Under the pieces are notes generated by a model. That model was given only the letters and a program-made list of their open reading frames with translations. It had not been told where the DNA came from and searched no databases. Below are positions 47,724 to 59,700 of a DNA stretch of 64,000 bases, piece after piece (position 1 is the first letter of the stretch; the number at the start of each line of letters is the position of its first letter). Source of the DNA: Symbiodinium natans (taxonomy: Eukaryota; Sar; Dinophyceae; Suessiales; Symbiodiniaceae); NCBI GenBank assembly GCA_905221605.1, contig CAJNDS010002302.1, positions 764,022-828,021 of the forward strand, written 5' to 3'. Position numbers and translations under genes: made by a program.

Positions 47724-50700
47724 GCTTAGGGTTTAGGGTTTAGGGTTTAGGGTTTAGGGTTTAGGGTTTAGGGTTTAGGGTTTAGGGTTTAGGGTTTAGG
47801 GTTTAGGGTTTAGGGTTTAGGGTTTAGGGTTTAGGGTTTAGGGCCTAGGGTTTTTGAGGTTTTGGGTTTTTTAGAGTTTAGGTAGGGTTTTAGGGTCCTA
47901 AACCCTAAACCATTTTGGGACCGAAGGCTTTCTCATGGAAGGTCTCTGGGATCTCTTCTAAGGGTTTGGGAAGCAGCGCTCGCACCCCGAGACCAATAGA
48001 ACTTGCATCGCTTCTTCGAAAGGAGAGTGAGAAAACAAAGGAGTGGCCGGTAGCCTTTGTTTTGGGTCAAGCCTCCTAGACCCTCAACCCTGAACCCTGA
48101 ATCCTGTATGCCGTAGCTCATCTCGAATATCTACAAACCCTATTCGATCATCTAGCTCTTTGTACCCTGAACCCTAGACCCTGAAACCTAGACCTTGAGC
48201 CCTAGACCCTGAACCCTACACCCTGAACCCTTGGGGTGTACGGGCATTCTGTCACTGATTCCCGTTTAGGCTTGTATCCTCGCATCACAACTAGGCCGTG
48301 TTCGATCTGGGCCCGCAATAAGGAACTCCTCGTGGCAAGCTATATGACACAGGGTTTATATATCTGTTATTGGTGAGTGTACTTAGGGTTCCTTTCTTAA
48401 TGTTGGTGAGTGTATATATAATACGCGGAATATAAACCCTACTTCATAAACATTTGGGGATTTCCGACATTAGGGGTACCTTATTGGGGTCCTTACTAAA
48501 GGAATCCTACAACTTGGGGGTCCGCATCAGGGGTCCTTCGTTCTCGTAAACTCCCATTTCTGGGAGCAGTGGATGGGTGTGTGTTGACTCACCCCCCGCC
48601 TTCCATTGCGCGCTGTTCACCCTAAACCCTGAACCCTGACCCCTGACCCCTGACCCCTGAACCCTAAACCCTAAACCCTAAACCCTAAACCCTAAACCCT
48701 AAACCCTAAACACTCCCTCACCAAACACCTGTTCCTCAAACCTGCGGCTCCAGTTCAACTGCAGCCTGTGATACAAACAGCACGTGCCCACAAGTGGCTT
48801 GTATAGTCCACCAGTGAGCTCACCTCATCACCCGGAGAAAGCCAAGTTCGTCCTACAGAACTCCGGCAGCAAGAGAGGGGCTGACATCCATTTAGGGTTT
48901 AGGGTTTAGGGTTTAGGGTTTAGGGTTTAGGGTTTAGGGTTTAGGGTTTAGGGTTTAGGGTTTAGGAGAGAGCTATCCCAGGCCCCCTTCCCCGAAACCA
49001 TGCTACACGGAGAACTAGCAGCGGGTGCTTGAACACTAGATTCCCCCAAAGCCCCCTCAAATTCCCTCAAACCCCCCAAGCCCAAGGCCCCCCCAGAGGG
49101 GATGCCATCCTCCAAAACCACTAGTCACTAGCTACTTATACTTAGTATCCGCATTAAGGGGGTTGCAGTTTCCCGAACCCTAAATCCTAAACCCCCCCAA
49201 ACCCTAAACCCTAAACCCTAAACCCTAAACCCTAAACCCTAAACCCTAAACCCTAAACCCTAAACCCTAAACCCTAAACCCTAAACCCTAAACCCTAAAC
49301 CCTAAACCCTAAACCCTAACCCGAAACCCTAAACCCTAAACCCTAAACCCTAAACCCTAAACCCTAAACCCTAAACCCTAAACCCTAAACCCTAAACCCT
49401 AAACCCTAAACCCTAAACCCTAAACCCTAAACCCTAAACCCTAAACCCTAAACCTCCTTACCCTGGCGCCCTTGAAGCCCTAAATTTCTTATGGCCGTGT
49501 CCTCTTCGTCCGAAGAGGAAACGTCCGCTCACGGACTTCGAGGGTTAGCTGAACACGGCCCGAGCCAGGGTTTCGGGTTGAGGGGTTTGGGGTTTAGGGT
49601 TTGGGGTTTGGGGTTTGGGGTTTGAGGTTTAGGGTTTTCGGGGGGGCAATGCGAGCAATGTAGTTTTTGCTTGAGTACAACGCCGTGTGCCACGATCTTT
49701 TCGAACCAGGGCCAATGGCCGAAAGATTTCTTTGGTTGCGGACGTCAAGATCCCGCTGTGGAAGTCATTGCTGGATTTTCAATGCTGAGCCCAAAACCCC
49801 TAAACCCTAAACCCTAAACCCCAAACCCCAAACCCTAAACCCTAAACCCGAAACCCCTGCCTAAAGCAACCCTGTACCGTCTCAAGGGCAAAGTACATAT
49901 GTACACCCGAGAATGGAGCAGCTCCCTCATCTGACCCTAAGGCTCCTAGCTCCTAGTTAACCCTGAAATTCAGGGGTTTAGGGTTTAGGGTTTAGGGTTT
50001 AAGGTTGGGGTCTTTAGATGTTTATGGCATCTATGGAGGGTTGAGGGGGGGGGGTTCGGCCTCTAAGGGTGAAGGAAAATTGGGATTACAGGTTTAGGGT
50101 TTGGGGTTTAGGGATTAGGGACTTGGGGTTTAGGGTTCAGGGTTTAGGGTTTAGGGTTTGGGGTTTAGGGTTTAGGGTCTAGGGTTTTTCGGATCGGGTT
50201 CTGAGGCATGGATCGCCAGTTCACCGACTGCTCCGCGGTGAGCTGCCAAGCAAGGTACCCCATGTACGTGGGGGCCCCAGATGTCCTAAACCCTAAACCC
50301 TAAACCCTAAACCCTAAAACCCGAAACCCTAAACCCTAAACCCTAAACCCTAAACCCAGAACCCTGAACCCTGAATCCTGAACCCGAAACCCTAAATCCT
50401 GAACCCTAAACCCTGAACCCTGAACCCTAAACCCTAAATCCTGAACCTTAAACCCTAAACCCTGAACCCTGAACCCCTAAAACCCTGAACCTCTGACATG
50501 TAAGAAGCTGTGGCTTCTGCGAGTGCTGGGTGCTTCCCCCAAAATCCCGTTCCAAGGAGACAGGGATGCTCCAGTTCATGATGTCGTGACATACGAGGTC
50601 TTGGCCGGTGTAGGGCTTAGCATTGAGGAGGGCTGGGGGCCCTAACCCCGAATCCCGAATCCCTGAACCCTAAGCTTTCGGAGCTTAGGGTTTATTGGGG

Positions 50701-51412
50701 TCGAGTCTTGTCGGGCAGACACCCTACTTTAAACAAACGAAGCGGTTCTTTGTAGCTGTACAGTATCTTTTTTCTAGGGCTTAGGGTTTAGGGTTTAGGC
50801 TTGAGGGTTATGTATTTATAAGTCTCGGAAGCACCCCTTCATGAGCAATGTCGCAAGTCAGCTGATGTGGAGGTGGCTCGTATGGAAAGACGACAAGAAG
50901 GAGCTCGATACAGTGCGGAAAGACATGGTGCGGCGCATCAACACCGCAAATGCGCGATGCTCCAACGTGAGTCTTGCTCCCCTAAACCCCAAGCCTAGAC
51001 CGTTCTGGTACACGAAGCCCTAAGCCCTAGAACCCCACGGCCCCCAACCTCCATCAAGACATCCTAAAGCCCACAACCCCCAAACCCTACAAGATCATCC
51101 CGCAAGCCTCTAAACTTTTTAGGGTTTAAGGTTTAAGGTTTAGGGTTTAGGGTTCAGGGTTCAGGGTTTTGGGTTTAGGGTTTAGGGCCCTGAAAGCCTC
51201 AAAGCCTCAGTCGCCTAAAGACCTCAAACCTGCCTGAAAAGCCCAAGCCCGAGGACCCTCATGCACTTAAGTCCGCTGAACCCCTAAGGTCTTCGAACCC
51301 TAAGCCCTAAGCCCTAAACCCCAAACCCTCGACCCTAAACCCCAAACCCTACACCCAAAACCTGGTTCAGGTCATCCCAGTACGCAAGCTGATGCAGCGC
51401 CTCGGCTCGTGA
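47639..51412 (+). CDS. Gene C: multi-exon gene of unknown function
   Basis: I do not recognise a family. Six islands (48,781; 49,478; 50,206; 50,505; 50,806; 51,371) join in phase at every junction and end at a TGA at 51,410-51,412. A possible first coding exon with ATG is at 47,639; its link to 48,781 is not resolved and an exon may be missing. The C-terminal part has a hydrophobic stretch (KLWLLRVLGAS), an SRKHPFM segment that recalls a kinase C-lobe end but is not proof of one, and a basic amphipathic tail. Introns are telomere-like heptamers. Confidence 0.5.
47727..47843. repeat. TTTAGGG array (about 17 units)
   Basis: Starts right after the 47,639-47,723 exon. Confidence 0.95.
47927..48079 (+). 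CDS. Open 50-codon island, status unclear
   Basis: The frame AFSWKVSGISSKGLGSSART and onward (ELASLLRKESEKTKEW) is open to TAG. The left boundary ACCGAAG could be an acceptor. It could be an alternative terminal exon; it does not fit the phase of 47,723. Confidence 0.35.
   Translation, partial: AFSWKVSGISSKGLGSSARTPRPIELASLLRKESEKTKEWPVAFVLGQAS
48781..48896 (+). CDS. Gene C exon
   Basis: After ATACAAACAG a 38-codon frame reads HVPTSGLYSPPVSSPHHPEK, then AKFVLQNSGSKRGADIHL, to GTTTAGGG. It ends in phase 2, matched by the next exon. Confidence 0.6.
49197..49452. repeat. Longest CCCTAAA array (about 36 units)
   Basis: 256 bp with one short interruption near 49,318; upstream of the 49,478 exon. 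Confidence 0.95.
49478..49569 (+). CDS. Gene C exon, Ser/Glu-rich
   Basis: Acceptor CTTGAAG, donor GTTTCGG. It reads PKFLMAVSSSSEEETSAHGL and onward. The internal Met at 49,491 could be a start, but the frame is open and phase-matched upstream. It ends in phase 1. Confidence 0.55.
49710..49790 (+). CDS. Open island between gene C exons, optional exon
   Basis: After GAACCAG two frames are open: GQWPKDFFGCGRQDPAVEVI and the phase-matched PMAERFLWLRTSRSRCGSHC. No clear donor. The exons on either side already join in phase without it. The island at 49,867-49,951 is likewise open in several frames. Confidence 0.25.
50206..50282 (+). CDS. Gene C exon
   Basis: It reads MDRQFTDCSAVSCQARYPMY then VGAPD before a GT (GTCCTA). 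Phase 1 in (after TTCTGAG), 0 out. Confidence 0.55.
50505..50607 (+). CDS. Gene C exon
   Basis: After CATGTAAG a 34-codon frame reads KLWLLRVLGASPKIPFQGDR and onward through HDVVTYEVLA to GTGTAGGG. Phase 0 in, 1 out. Confidence 0.65.
50806..50966 (+). CDS. Gene C exon, best-supported
   Basis: It includes SRKHPFMSNVASQLMWRWLV and the basic/acidic helix KKELDTVRKDMVRRINTANA. It ends at AAC/GTGAGT, a canonical donor. The start after GGCTTGAG is inferred from phase. Confidence 0.75.
51371..51412 (+). CDS. Gene C terminal exon
   Basis: After CCTGGTTCAG the frame VIPVRKLMQRLGS ends at TGA, in phase with the previous exon. It is followed by GTTTAGGG-type repeats. Confidence 0.65.
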   Translation, partial: VIPVRKLMQRLGS

Positions 51413-51620
51413 AATTTGCGGGTCTGTTTAGGGTTGAGGGTTGAGGGTTTAGGGGCACCAAAAACGGGTCCATAATTCAGACAGTTCCCCTCATCTACTA
51501 GACTAGGCTCTTACTTCATCATCTTTCGCGCTCTACAAAACACCCAGATTTTCTTTCGAGCGTGAGGGCTGTGCCAGGAATGTTTGTTTTTCAGCTTCCG
51601 GTAGTCTTCCAGACTCATGA

Positions 51621-51720
51621 ATTGAGATGTTCCCCCTTCTACTAACAGTAGAGGAGTACAATAGAGGTACTAGAATCCCTTTTGAGGACTGTTAGTTAGT
51701 ATAAGGGGGAACATCCCAAT
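51621..51720. mobile_element. MITE-like element, family A
   Basis: ATTGAGATGTTCCCCCTTCT opposite TAAGGGGGAACATCCCAAT; about 100 bp. Confidence 0.85.
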
Positions 51721-51981
51721 CATGAACCAGGAATGATAGTAATGACCTTCTTAAACTGTTCTGTTGCCCCAACTTCGCTAAACCCAAAACCCTAAGCCTA
51801 AACCCTAAACCCTAAACCCTAAACCCTAAACCCTAAACCCTAAACCCTAAACCCTAAACCCTAAACCCTAAACCCGAAGCCCTCAACGATACGAGTCTTA
51901 ACTTCGGACCACCTCTGACCCTGGGACCCTAGAAGCCCTGCAGACCTAAGCATCCTACATAAACCCTGAACACCCTAAACC

Positions 51982-52180
51982 TGGGATGTTCCCCCTTATA
52001 CTACCAGCCCTTAATGGGGATTATAGTACTCGATTAGAATCCCTAAACCCTAAACCCTAAACCCTAAACCCTAAACCCTAAACCCTAAACCCTAAACCCT
52101 AAACCCTAAACCCTAAACCCTAAACCCTAAACCCTAAACCCTAAACCCTAAACCCTATATAAGGGGGGAACATCCCAATC
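51982..52180. mobile_element. Family A element containing a CCCTAAA array
   Basis: Left end GGGATGTTCCCCCTTATACT and right end AAGGGGGGAACATCCC are intact, but about 17 CCCTAAA units (52,040-52,157) replace most of the right arm. Confidence 0.85.
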
Positions 52181-52380
52181 CCAAACCGTAAGCATCCTAA
52201 ATTCGATGCATCCGAAACCCTAGGCATCCTGGAACCGAACATCCTAAGGCCTTGAGCCCTAAGCATCCGAAGCCCCAAACGGTTTAGGGTTTAGGGTTTA
52301 GGGTTTAGGGTTTAGGGTTTAGGGTTTAGGGTTTAGGGTTTAGGGTTTAGGGTTTCCCTAAACCTAAACCCTAAACCGAA

Positions 52381-52919
52381 ATGCCTCCGCCCTTCCCTGG
52401 TAGGATGTCAAAGTTCTTGATCCATCGCGAGATGCTGGAGAAGGGATACCTTGAGGCCAAAACAGATGTCGGGATTCCATGGGTTTTGCGGGTTTGGCAT
52501 GTTTTGGCTTCCCTGAGAGAGACCAAAACCCTAAGGCCTAACTCCCAACCCCTAAACCCTAGCCCTAAACCCTAAACTCTAAACCCAAACAGCCCTGGCA
52601 GTTTTAAACATCGTGAATCTGTTCTTTTTTGGTAGTCTTGGGATGTCATGCAGGGCGGTTTCATGCAGGAGGGGGATCATTTGGGGGGGGGCCTTCTACA
52701 TCTCGGCCCATTTCGGATGGGTAATTCCGCACTCCCCCTAACCCCCTAAACCCTAAACCCCTAAACCCTAAACCCTAAACCCTACTCCCTAAACCCTAAA
52801 CACAAAACCCTAACCCTCATAGAAGCCTGATGGAAAGTACCCCGCCTGGACGCTCTTTTCCGGTAGCTGTCCGTAGCCAAAGCCCGCGGGCCCTAAACCC
52901 GAATATCTGTGCGCCCTAG
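52381..52919 (+). CDS. Gene D: small three-exon gene of unknown function
   Basis: Exons 52,381-52,467, 52,636-52,720 and 52,867-52,919 join in phase (0/0 then 1/1) and give about 75 residues from an ATG to TAG. Exon 1 reads MPPPFPGRMSKFLIHREMLE and KGYLEAKTD before GTCGGG. Exon 2 follows TTCTTTTTTGGTAG and reads SWDVMQGGFMQEGDHLGGGL to GTAATT. Exon 3 follows CTTTTCCGGTAG and reads VRSQSPRALNPNICAP. Exon 1 could instead start after the inner GGTAG at 52,403, making these internal exons of a larger gene. The introns here are short (168 and 146 nt). No family recognised. Confidence 0.45.
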
Positions 52920-53208
52920 ACCCGGCAAACAACTCTAGACCCTAAAGCCTAAACCAAGTGGCCAAGTAACCCAGACACCAACCTATGTAGGTTCAGAAGG
53001 GACTTTGTCAAAAGCAAGGCCCCAATTTCTTCCAAGTAAAGCTTTGTAAAGGAATTTGGCTCCCTTCGACTCCCCTCCCCCCCCCCCTTTAGGCAGGGCT
53101 CAGGGTTCAGGGCGCATGTCTTAATTAGGGTCAACGCTCTACCTTGGCCCAAGCTGATGAGCGGATTTTTGGCAACCCCAGCCCCTTCGAAAGTACTTAC
53201 TGTTGGCT

Positions 53209-53317
53209 AGCAGGGAATGAGGGAACGAGGTACCCTATATATTCCGTTAAAGGGTATATATAGGGGAGTGTAGGATACCTCCTTCCCTCATTCCCTCATT
53301 CCCTACTAACCAAACAG
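53209..53317. mobile_element. MITE-like element, family B
   Basis: CTGTTGGCTAGCAGGGAATG opposite CATTCCCTACTAACCAAACAG with a TATATA-type centre. Confidence 0.85.
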
Positions 53318-53385
53318 TAGGACTAGGGGCGCTGGGTCGGCATTTCGAGAGTTGTCGGGGCAACCCTAGACCCTATGCAGACCCT

Positions 53386-53510
53386 ACTTGGAGGTTCATG
53401 GTACTTAGGAGCCCAAGTATATCTGTACTCATAGCCGGATTTTACAACCCGTCTTAGGGTACTCCAAAGGCTGATAAGTGAGTTGTACCTACACTTTAAA
53501 GCCTAAAGCC
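53386..53510. mobile_element. Family C element, right part lost to repeats
   Basis: The left half matches family C; the sequence then passes into CCTAAAGCCTAAACCC units in place of the right end. End fragments also occur at 46,320-46,345 and 46,473-46,520. Confidence 0.6.
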
Positions 53511-53635
53511 TAAACCCGAAACCCTAAACCCTAAACCCTAAACCCGAAACCCGCAACCCGAAACCCTAAGCCCTAAACCCTAAACCCGAAACCCTAAACC
53601 CTAAACCCTAGACCCGAAACACGGCCTGGCCCCAG

Positions 53636-53738
53636 GAGTTCACCCCCCAGACCCGTGGCAAAGTCATCGTGGTGTCGCACCAGTGGCTGAGCTTCTCGGG
53701 CGGCATGGGTGTGGCCTTCCACCCAATACCCCAAGCCG
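53636..53738 (+). CDS. Gene E exon: VSHQWL motif
   Basis: After CTGGCCCCAG the frame EFTPQTRGKVIVVSHQWLSF and onward is fully open to GTTTAAGG. A GC donor at 53,735 would give phase 0 for the next exon. Confidence 0.75.
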
Positions 53739-56674
53739 GTTTAAGGTTTAGGGTTTAGGGTTTGGGGTTTGGGGTTTAGGGTTTAGGGTTTAGGGTTTAG
53801 GTTTTAAGGTTTAGGGTGTTTAGAAGGGAAGCTCGCTGGTGCTAAAAGCACCCGGGCCGCTCGCTTGCGGTAGCATGTTGTCCCACCCCAACCACCCAAA
53901 CTATTCTCATTTAGGGTTTAGGGTTCACCCCCCCCCTCCTCAAGAGGGTCTTTCTTGCTTTTTACAGAGAAAGAGCAGGGTGGGGCCTGCCAAGCTTTGT
54001 GGAGCCTGTCAGTGGCTCGTAGGCTTCTTGGAGCTTTCACGGAGTCAAATGGAGGGGTGCCAAAAACCGTCAATTGCAATACTGAAAAACTACATCCGGG
54101 CACATGCTGGAACTCGGGGCTTCATGCAGCCTTAAGGGCAGCAAAACGGCAGGGGGTAGCAGGGGCCTCGGCCGGCCCTGCTTCCAACCATGGCATTAAA
54201 ACGAAGCAGAAAAACGGTAGGGGGTAGGGGCCTCGGCCGGCCCCTGCTTCCAACTAGTCGTAGATAGACAGAAAAACCCATGTCAGAAGGTCGGAGGGGG
54301 TTCAGGGGGGTCCCAGGGCAGAAAAACCCATGTCAGGTTTTAGGGGACGTCCCAGAGAGTTGTTCGCGCGGGGTGTCCCAGAAAGGTTCCAGGGCCCCCT
54401 GACCGGACCCCGCCCTCCGACCCCTGAAAAAAAACAAACGTTCTGTGGAGACGCTCGGTCGGGAGCCTCGAGCGCCCATGTAACTGGACAGCGGCGCTCT
54501 CGGCAGTTTAGGGTCTAGGGTTTAGGGTTTATTTAGGGTTTAGGGTTTAGGGTTTAGGGTTTAGGGTTTAGGGTTTAGGGTTTAGGGTTTAGGGTTTAGG
54601 GTTTAGGGTGTCTCCATGAGTGGGCGCGCTGGTGCCGAAAGCACCCAGGCGCGCGCCCCGACTTGCGTAAGCCCACCCCCGCTGGCGCTCCACCCTCGCC
54701 TTAACCTTTACGGGTTTAGGGTTCTTTTGTCTATTGGTTGGGTTTAGAAGCTCGGCATCGAAGCAGATCAATTACCCTGAGGTTCGCAGGCCCTTGGCGC
54801 TGCAAGGGATGATGTCTACAGAGGTTTGGGCTTGGGGTTGGCTGCCGCTTTCGCCCTTGGCGATGTTGCGTCCTTGTTCGGGATTTGGAAAACTTCATGG
54901 AAGGTGAAGTGAGAGCGGTGCGTTCGCCCTGCTCGACGGCCCCGGGCTCACTCAGTTTAGGGTGTAGGGTTTAGGGTTTAGGGTTTAGGGTTGGGGTTTA
55001 GTGACTCCAAACCCTGAACCCCACACCCCAAACCCCAAACCCTGAACCCCAAACCCAAAACCCGACGTAAGCCAGTACACCCCTAGTCGCAAACCCTTAA
55101 CCCTTGGAGCCCTCACCCCGCAACAAAGGTGTCAGGGTTGCTTTTCAGGTATGACGGAAGGCCCGAGAACAACCCAAAGGGTTTAGGGTTTAGGGTTTAG
55201 GAGGTTAGAGTTTAGGGTTTAGGGTTTAGGGTTTAGGGTTTAGAGGGTATAGGTTTTGGGGTCCCAGGGCTTTCTTCGAAGCACTAGGACGCCCAAGGTT
55301 ACGGCTCAAGGTTTAGGGATAAGATGTTGGGTTTAGAGTTTATATAGGGTTTGGGGGTTAGGGCTTTAATGGCCTTAGGGTTGGGAGTTTTTTGAGTTTG
55401 AGGGTTTAGGGCCAAAAATGTTGTAGTGCAGCGCGTACCTTGAAAGCCGATTGGAGACGTTCGGCCTTCGGCTCTGCCGGCGCAGGCTACGTCCACCCAG
55501 ACCCGAACCAGGCTGCCAGGGTGTGTGTGTGTGTGTGTGTGTGTGGTTTTTTGTTTTTCAAAGGCTTTGGGCGTGCCAGGTCCTTAAGTAGGATTTAGGG
55601 TTAGGGTTTAGGGTTCAGGGTTCAGGGTTCAGGATTCAGGGTTCAGGGTTTAGGGTTTAGGGTTTAGGGTCTAGGGCTTCCCAGAACAGCCTCGACTTTG
55701 TAGACTCTAGGCTTAGCCCGAAGCCGCAGGAGTCCAGGGTTTTTGGTGACGAGCTTGAACAGAACAGCAGCTTGGCCACCCAAACCCTAAACCCTAAACC
55801 CGAAACCCTAAACCCTAAACCCTAAACCCTAAACCCTAAACCCTAAACCCTAAACCCTAGACCCTAGACCCTAGACCCTAGACCCTAAACCCTAAACCCT
55901 AAACCCTAAACCCTAATGATTTCCTAAAGGGAGTTTAGGACAGCTAACCCCTCAAACGCTTGAACCCTTGAATCCTTTTGAGCCCACAAAGCTTGGCCCT
56001 AAACTCGAAACCCTAAACCCTAAACCCAAAGCCCTCAGCCTTAAACCCTGACCACGCTTGGGAGGAGCATTTTTTCACGCTGAAGCGAGTCTTGGACCGC
56101 CTGGGCAACGGCGAAGTGAACAGGCCGTCCCACAACACCGTTTAGGGTTTAGGGTTTAGGGTTTAGGGTTTAGGGTTTAGGGTTTAGGGTTTAGGGTTTA
56201 AACTGAACCCCGCAAGGCCCTAAAACCCTAGCGACCCTCGGCCGTGAACCCTAACGTCGAAACCCTAAACCCTAAACCCTAAACCTTAACGTCACAAAGG
56301 CTTAGAACCCCTAAACACAGAACCCTAAACCCTAACCCCTAAACGCTTGCGCAATTGTCTAAAGCTACTGGGACACTCGAGGTGTGCCCTGAAGCTACAT
56401 TGAGATTCTAAACCCTAAGCCCTAGACCCTAAAACCCAAACCCCCTAAACCCCAGACTCTAGACCCTAGGTCCTAGACCCCGGACCGCGGGGGCGTCTCT
56501 TAGGGTTTCGAGCTTCAGGGTTCATTGTTGAAGCCTAAACCCTAAACCCTAAACCCTAAACCCTAAACCCTAAACCCTAAACCCTAAACCCTAAACCCTA
56601 AACCCTAAACCCTAAACCCTAAACCCCAAACCCCAAACCCCAAACCCTAAACCCCAAACCCTACACCCTAAACC

Positions 56675-56706
<32 letters not shown>

Positions 56707-59700
56707 ACCCTAAACCCTAAACCCTAAACCCTAAACCCTAAAACTCTAAACCCTAAACCCTATAAACCCTAAACCCGTGAAGCATAAAGATGCTCGAACA
56801 GAGGTTTCCCAGTGAAGAAGCCCTGCCTGCGGATGATGACACGATGGTACCAACTACTATTTGCAAAAGAACCCCCCACCCCTTCCCCCGCTCCCACATA
56901 AGCCTCTTCCCTATAAGGGTAGTATAGGGATGATCATCTTTGATTTTTTTTTTTTGGGGGGGGGGGTTCTGAAGCAACCAGTGGATAAGACCCGGGTCAG
57001 ACAAGTTCCGCACCCTGGGATACTGAAGCACTGGCAGTGCGTTCATTCTTCAGGCGAGAAGGGCCCAGCTTCAGGTCCTCAAGTCTAGCGTTCTCCGTCC
57101 CTGTAACCTTGAAGCCTAAACCCTGAACCCTGAACCCTAAACTGTAAACCCGAGACCCTATCTATCTACCTAATGTATCTATCTAGGTCACTCCAGTTCG
57201 ATCCCCAAGCCCAAAGCCTGAGCCCTTAAACTCACGCCCTTTTCGAGGGTGGAAGACTATTGGCTGCACTCGGTGATGTTCCGCTCTGTCGGTATCACCG
57301 CCAAGGAGATGTCGGGGTTTCCGAAACAAAGTAGGGTTAGGGTTTCGGGCCAGAATAAGGACCAGCGTAGTTTGGTGCGTGTAAGGGGGTCGCGTATTCT
57401 GAAAACCCCGAACCCTGAATACCCACCTGGAGGAGAATTGAGGGTGGGAGTTTTTGGGTTTCTGTTTTGGGTCCCGGGTTCGGGGCTGGAGATTCGGGGG
57501 AATTCCTGGATTTACGATTTTCGTGTGTAGGTTTAGGGTTTTCCCCAACTCTACTTACTAATTCAAATGTCTTGCAAGTAAACCCTAAACTCCCAATCCA
57601 CCCCAGCGCTAAACCTCAAGCTGACAGGTGTGATCAAGTGTCACTTGCTTAGTTAAGTAGGGGGGGGGGGCGTTTCAACAATGGATTGGGGGGAATTTTC
57701 TGCTACTTCTTTGTGTGTGTTTGGGGTTAAGTTAGGGTGTAGGTTGGGTACCAGAACCCCCAGCTTCCGTGCTTGCTTTAAGTGCGGCTTTTGCCTGCCA
57801 GGAGTGGAAGAACGACTTCGACAACATGTACGTTTCCCTGCGTGATTCATGGGTTTATTATGGCATCCTTAAGGGAGGTTTTTGTTTTTTTGGGGGGGGG
57901 GGGGGGTTAGGTGAGTGGGGAACCTTGGCGAACCTTAAGGAGTAGTGGGGAGTATTCGGGAACCTTGGGTTACATAACCCGCTTGAAACCCCCCTCCCTT
58001 GAGAACCTTCTAAGTTGAGGCTCGTAAGGTTGTTCCCACCCTTATTTATCCTTACGAATCTTTGAACTACTAATTACTTCGAACATCCCCACCCTGCCCC
58101 TACAACCCAATTGCAAGTATTTTCATTCTGGTAGGCAACCTTTGGCCTCTTGAGGCAGCGTTCCGGTACAGTTGCCCACCTGTTCCTCCCCCGTTCCTCC
58201 CGGACCTGCGGCTTATTCAGCCTAGGGTTTAGGGTTTAGGGTTTGGGGTTTAGGGTTTCGGGTTTAGGGTTTAGGGTGGCCCCTCCCTGCTTGCTAAGAC
58301 GACACTCCGGTACAGTTGCCTACACGGCCTGCTTGTTAAGGCAGCATTATTCGTTGAGCCTCCCTGGGCCCCGCCTGCAGTTGCCCCCGCCTTCTTTCCT
58401 GAAATGTTGTACTGCCTATGCCAAGAGCTGTGCTACCCAGAAACTCCAAAACCCCTTAATTAAGGAATATACCTCAAATCATATCAGGGCTCCTATTATA
58501 ATTTAAGGGATATTCCTTAATCAAGGGGTTTTGGAGTCTCTGGGTACCTGGCACGTCGCATCACATGATGCGGGCCACTTTCTCTTCCAAATCTAACAAC
58601 CCCGCCTGCCGCGTGGGGAAAAGGGTCCCCAAACCTAAGGATACCACCCTTACGGGTCCGAGGTAAAGTCCCTTATGATTGATTTCGGAACTTGGGTCCT
58701 AGGCCCCACAACTAGAGCCTGAGCCATACAAGCCCTAAGCCCTAAAGCCCAGCAGGTAGTGGTTTTTTTTGCCTATGAAAAAACGGCACAAAAACCGATG
58801 TTCAGGGTTTTCTCGGCACCCCCCCAACCCCGCCCCCCCCCCACCCCTGAACCCTAAAACCCCAAGCCCTCTAGAGCTGCGTTTAGCAGCAGAAACCAGC
58901 ATGGTCACGCTAAACCTTAGATTCGAAGCCCCAAACCCCCTAAAGCCCGAAGCCCGAAAAACCCTGAATGGCCCTGAACGCTAAAGTGTGCACCGTGACC
59001 CTTGTTTCTAGGGATCCGAAGTAATTATGGGCCCTTACTATATACTATATATATATATGCATATATATATATATATATAGTGTATACAAGGGTTACGTAG
59101 CAGGGGACCCAAATGAAGAGCCCATACTTGGAACCTTAGATCCGAACGTCGGCGGATATAAGGGTGATGTAACAAGGGACCCAAATCAATACTTCGGATC
59201 CCCTATGAACCCCGAACGTCGAAAACCCCAAGCCTAGACCCTAAACCCTCAACCCTAAAACCCTAAACCCTACAGTACCCCTAAGGTCCCTTATGAGGGT
59301 CCCTCCTTTCGTCCTTGAATCCCAGGTTTGGATTGATTACTGCTGCATTCCGCAGATCGAGGCGTGGTCGATAAGGGTTTGGGTGTTTAGGGTTTAGGGT
59401 TTACGGTTCAGGGTTTAGGGTTTAGGGTTTAGGGCTTCCGTCAGCTTTTTAACCAAAACTAGACCCCACTATAGTGCGCTCGATTCAGGGGCATACCTTT
59501 TCCTGGTATTTAGGGTTCCATGTAAGAAAGGTTCCCTGACTGGTATGTAGGGTTCCTGTTGTGCGTCTAAAGAAATGGCCACCCAAAAGCCCAAAATTAA
59601 ATCCAATGTCGCGGCTTTCAATCCCTGAACCAAAAAAACCCAAGCACCCAAATCCCAAAGCTGGTTCTGGGCTTTGGGATTGAGGCAGATCACACATGTG

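Noticed and set aside
58769-58984. 71-codon ORF
   Set aside because: Built largely from CCCCAAA/CCCTAAA-type repeat and poly-C with no splice support; its middle part (LRLAAETSMVTLNLRFEA) is suggestive but not enough.
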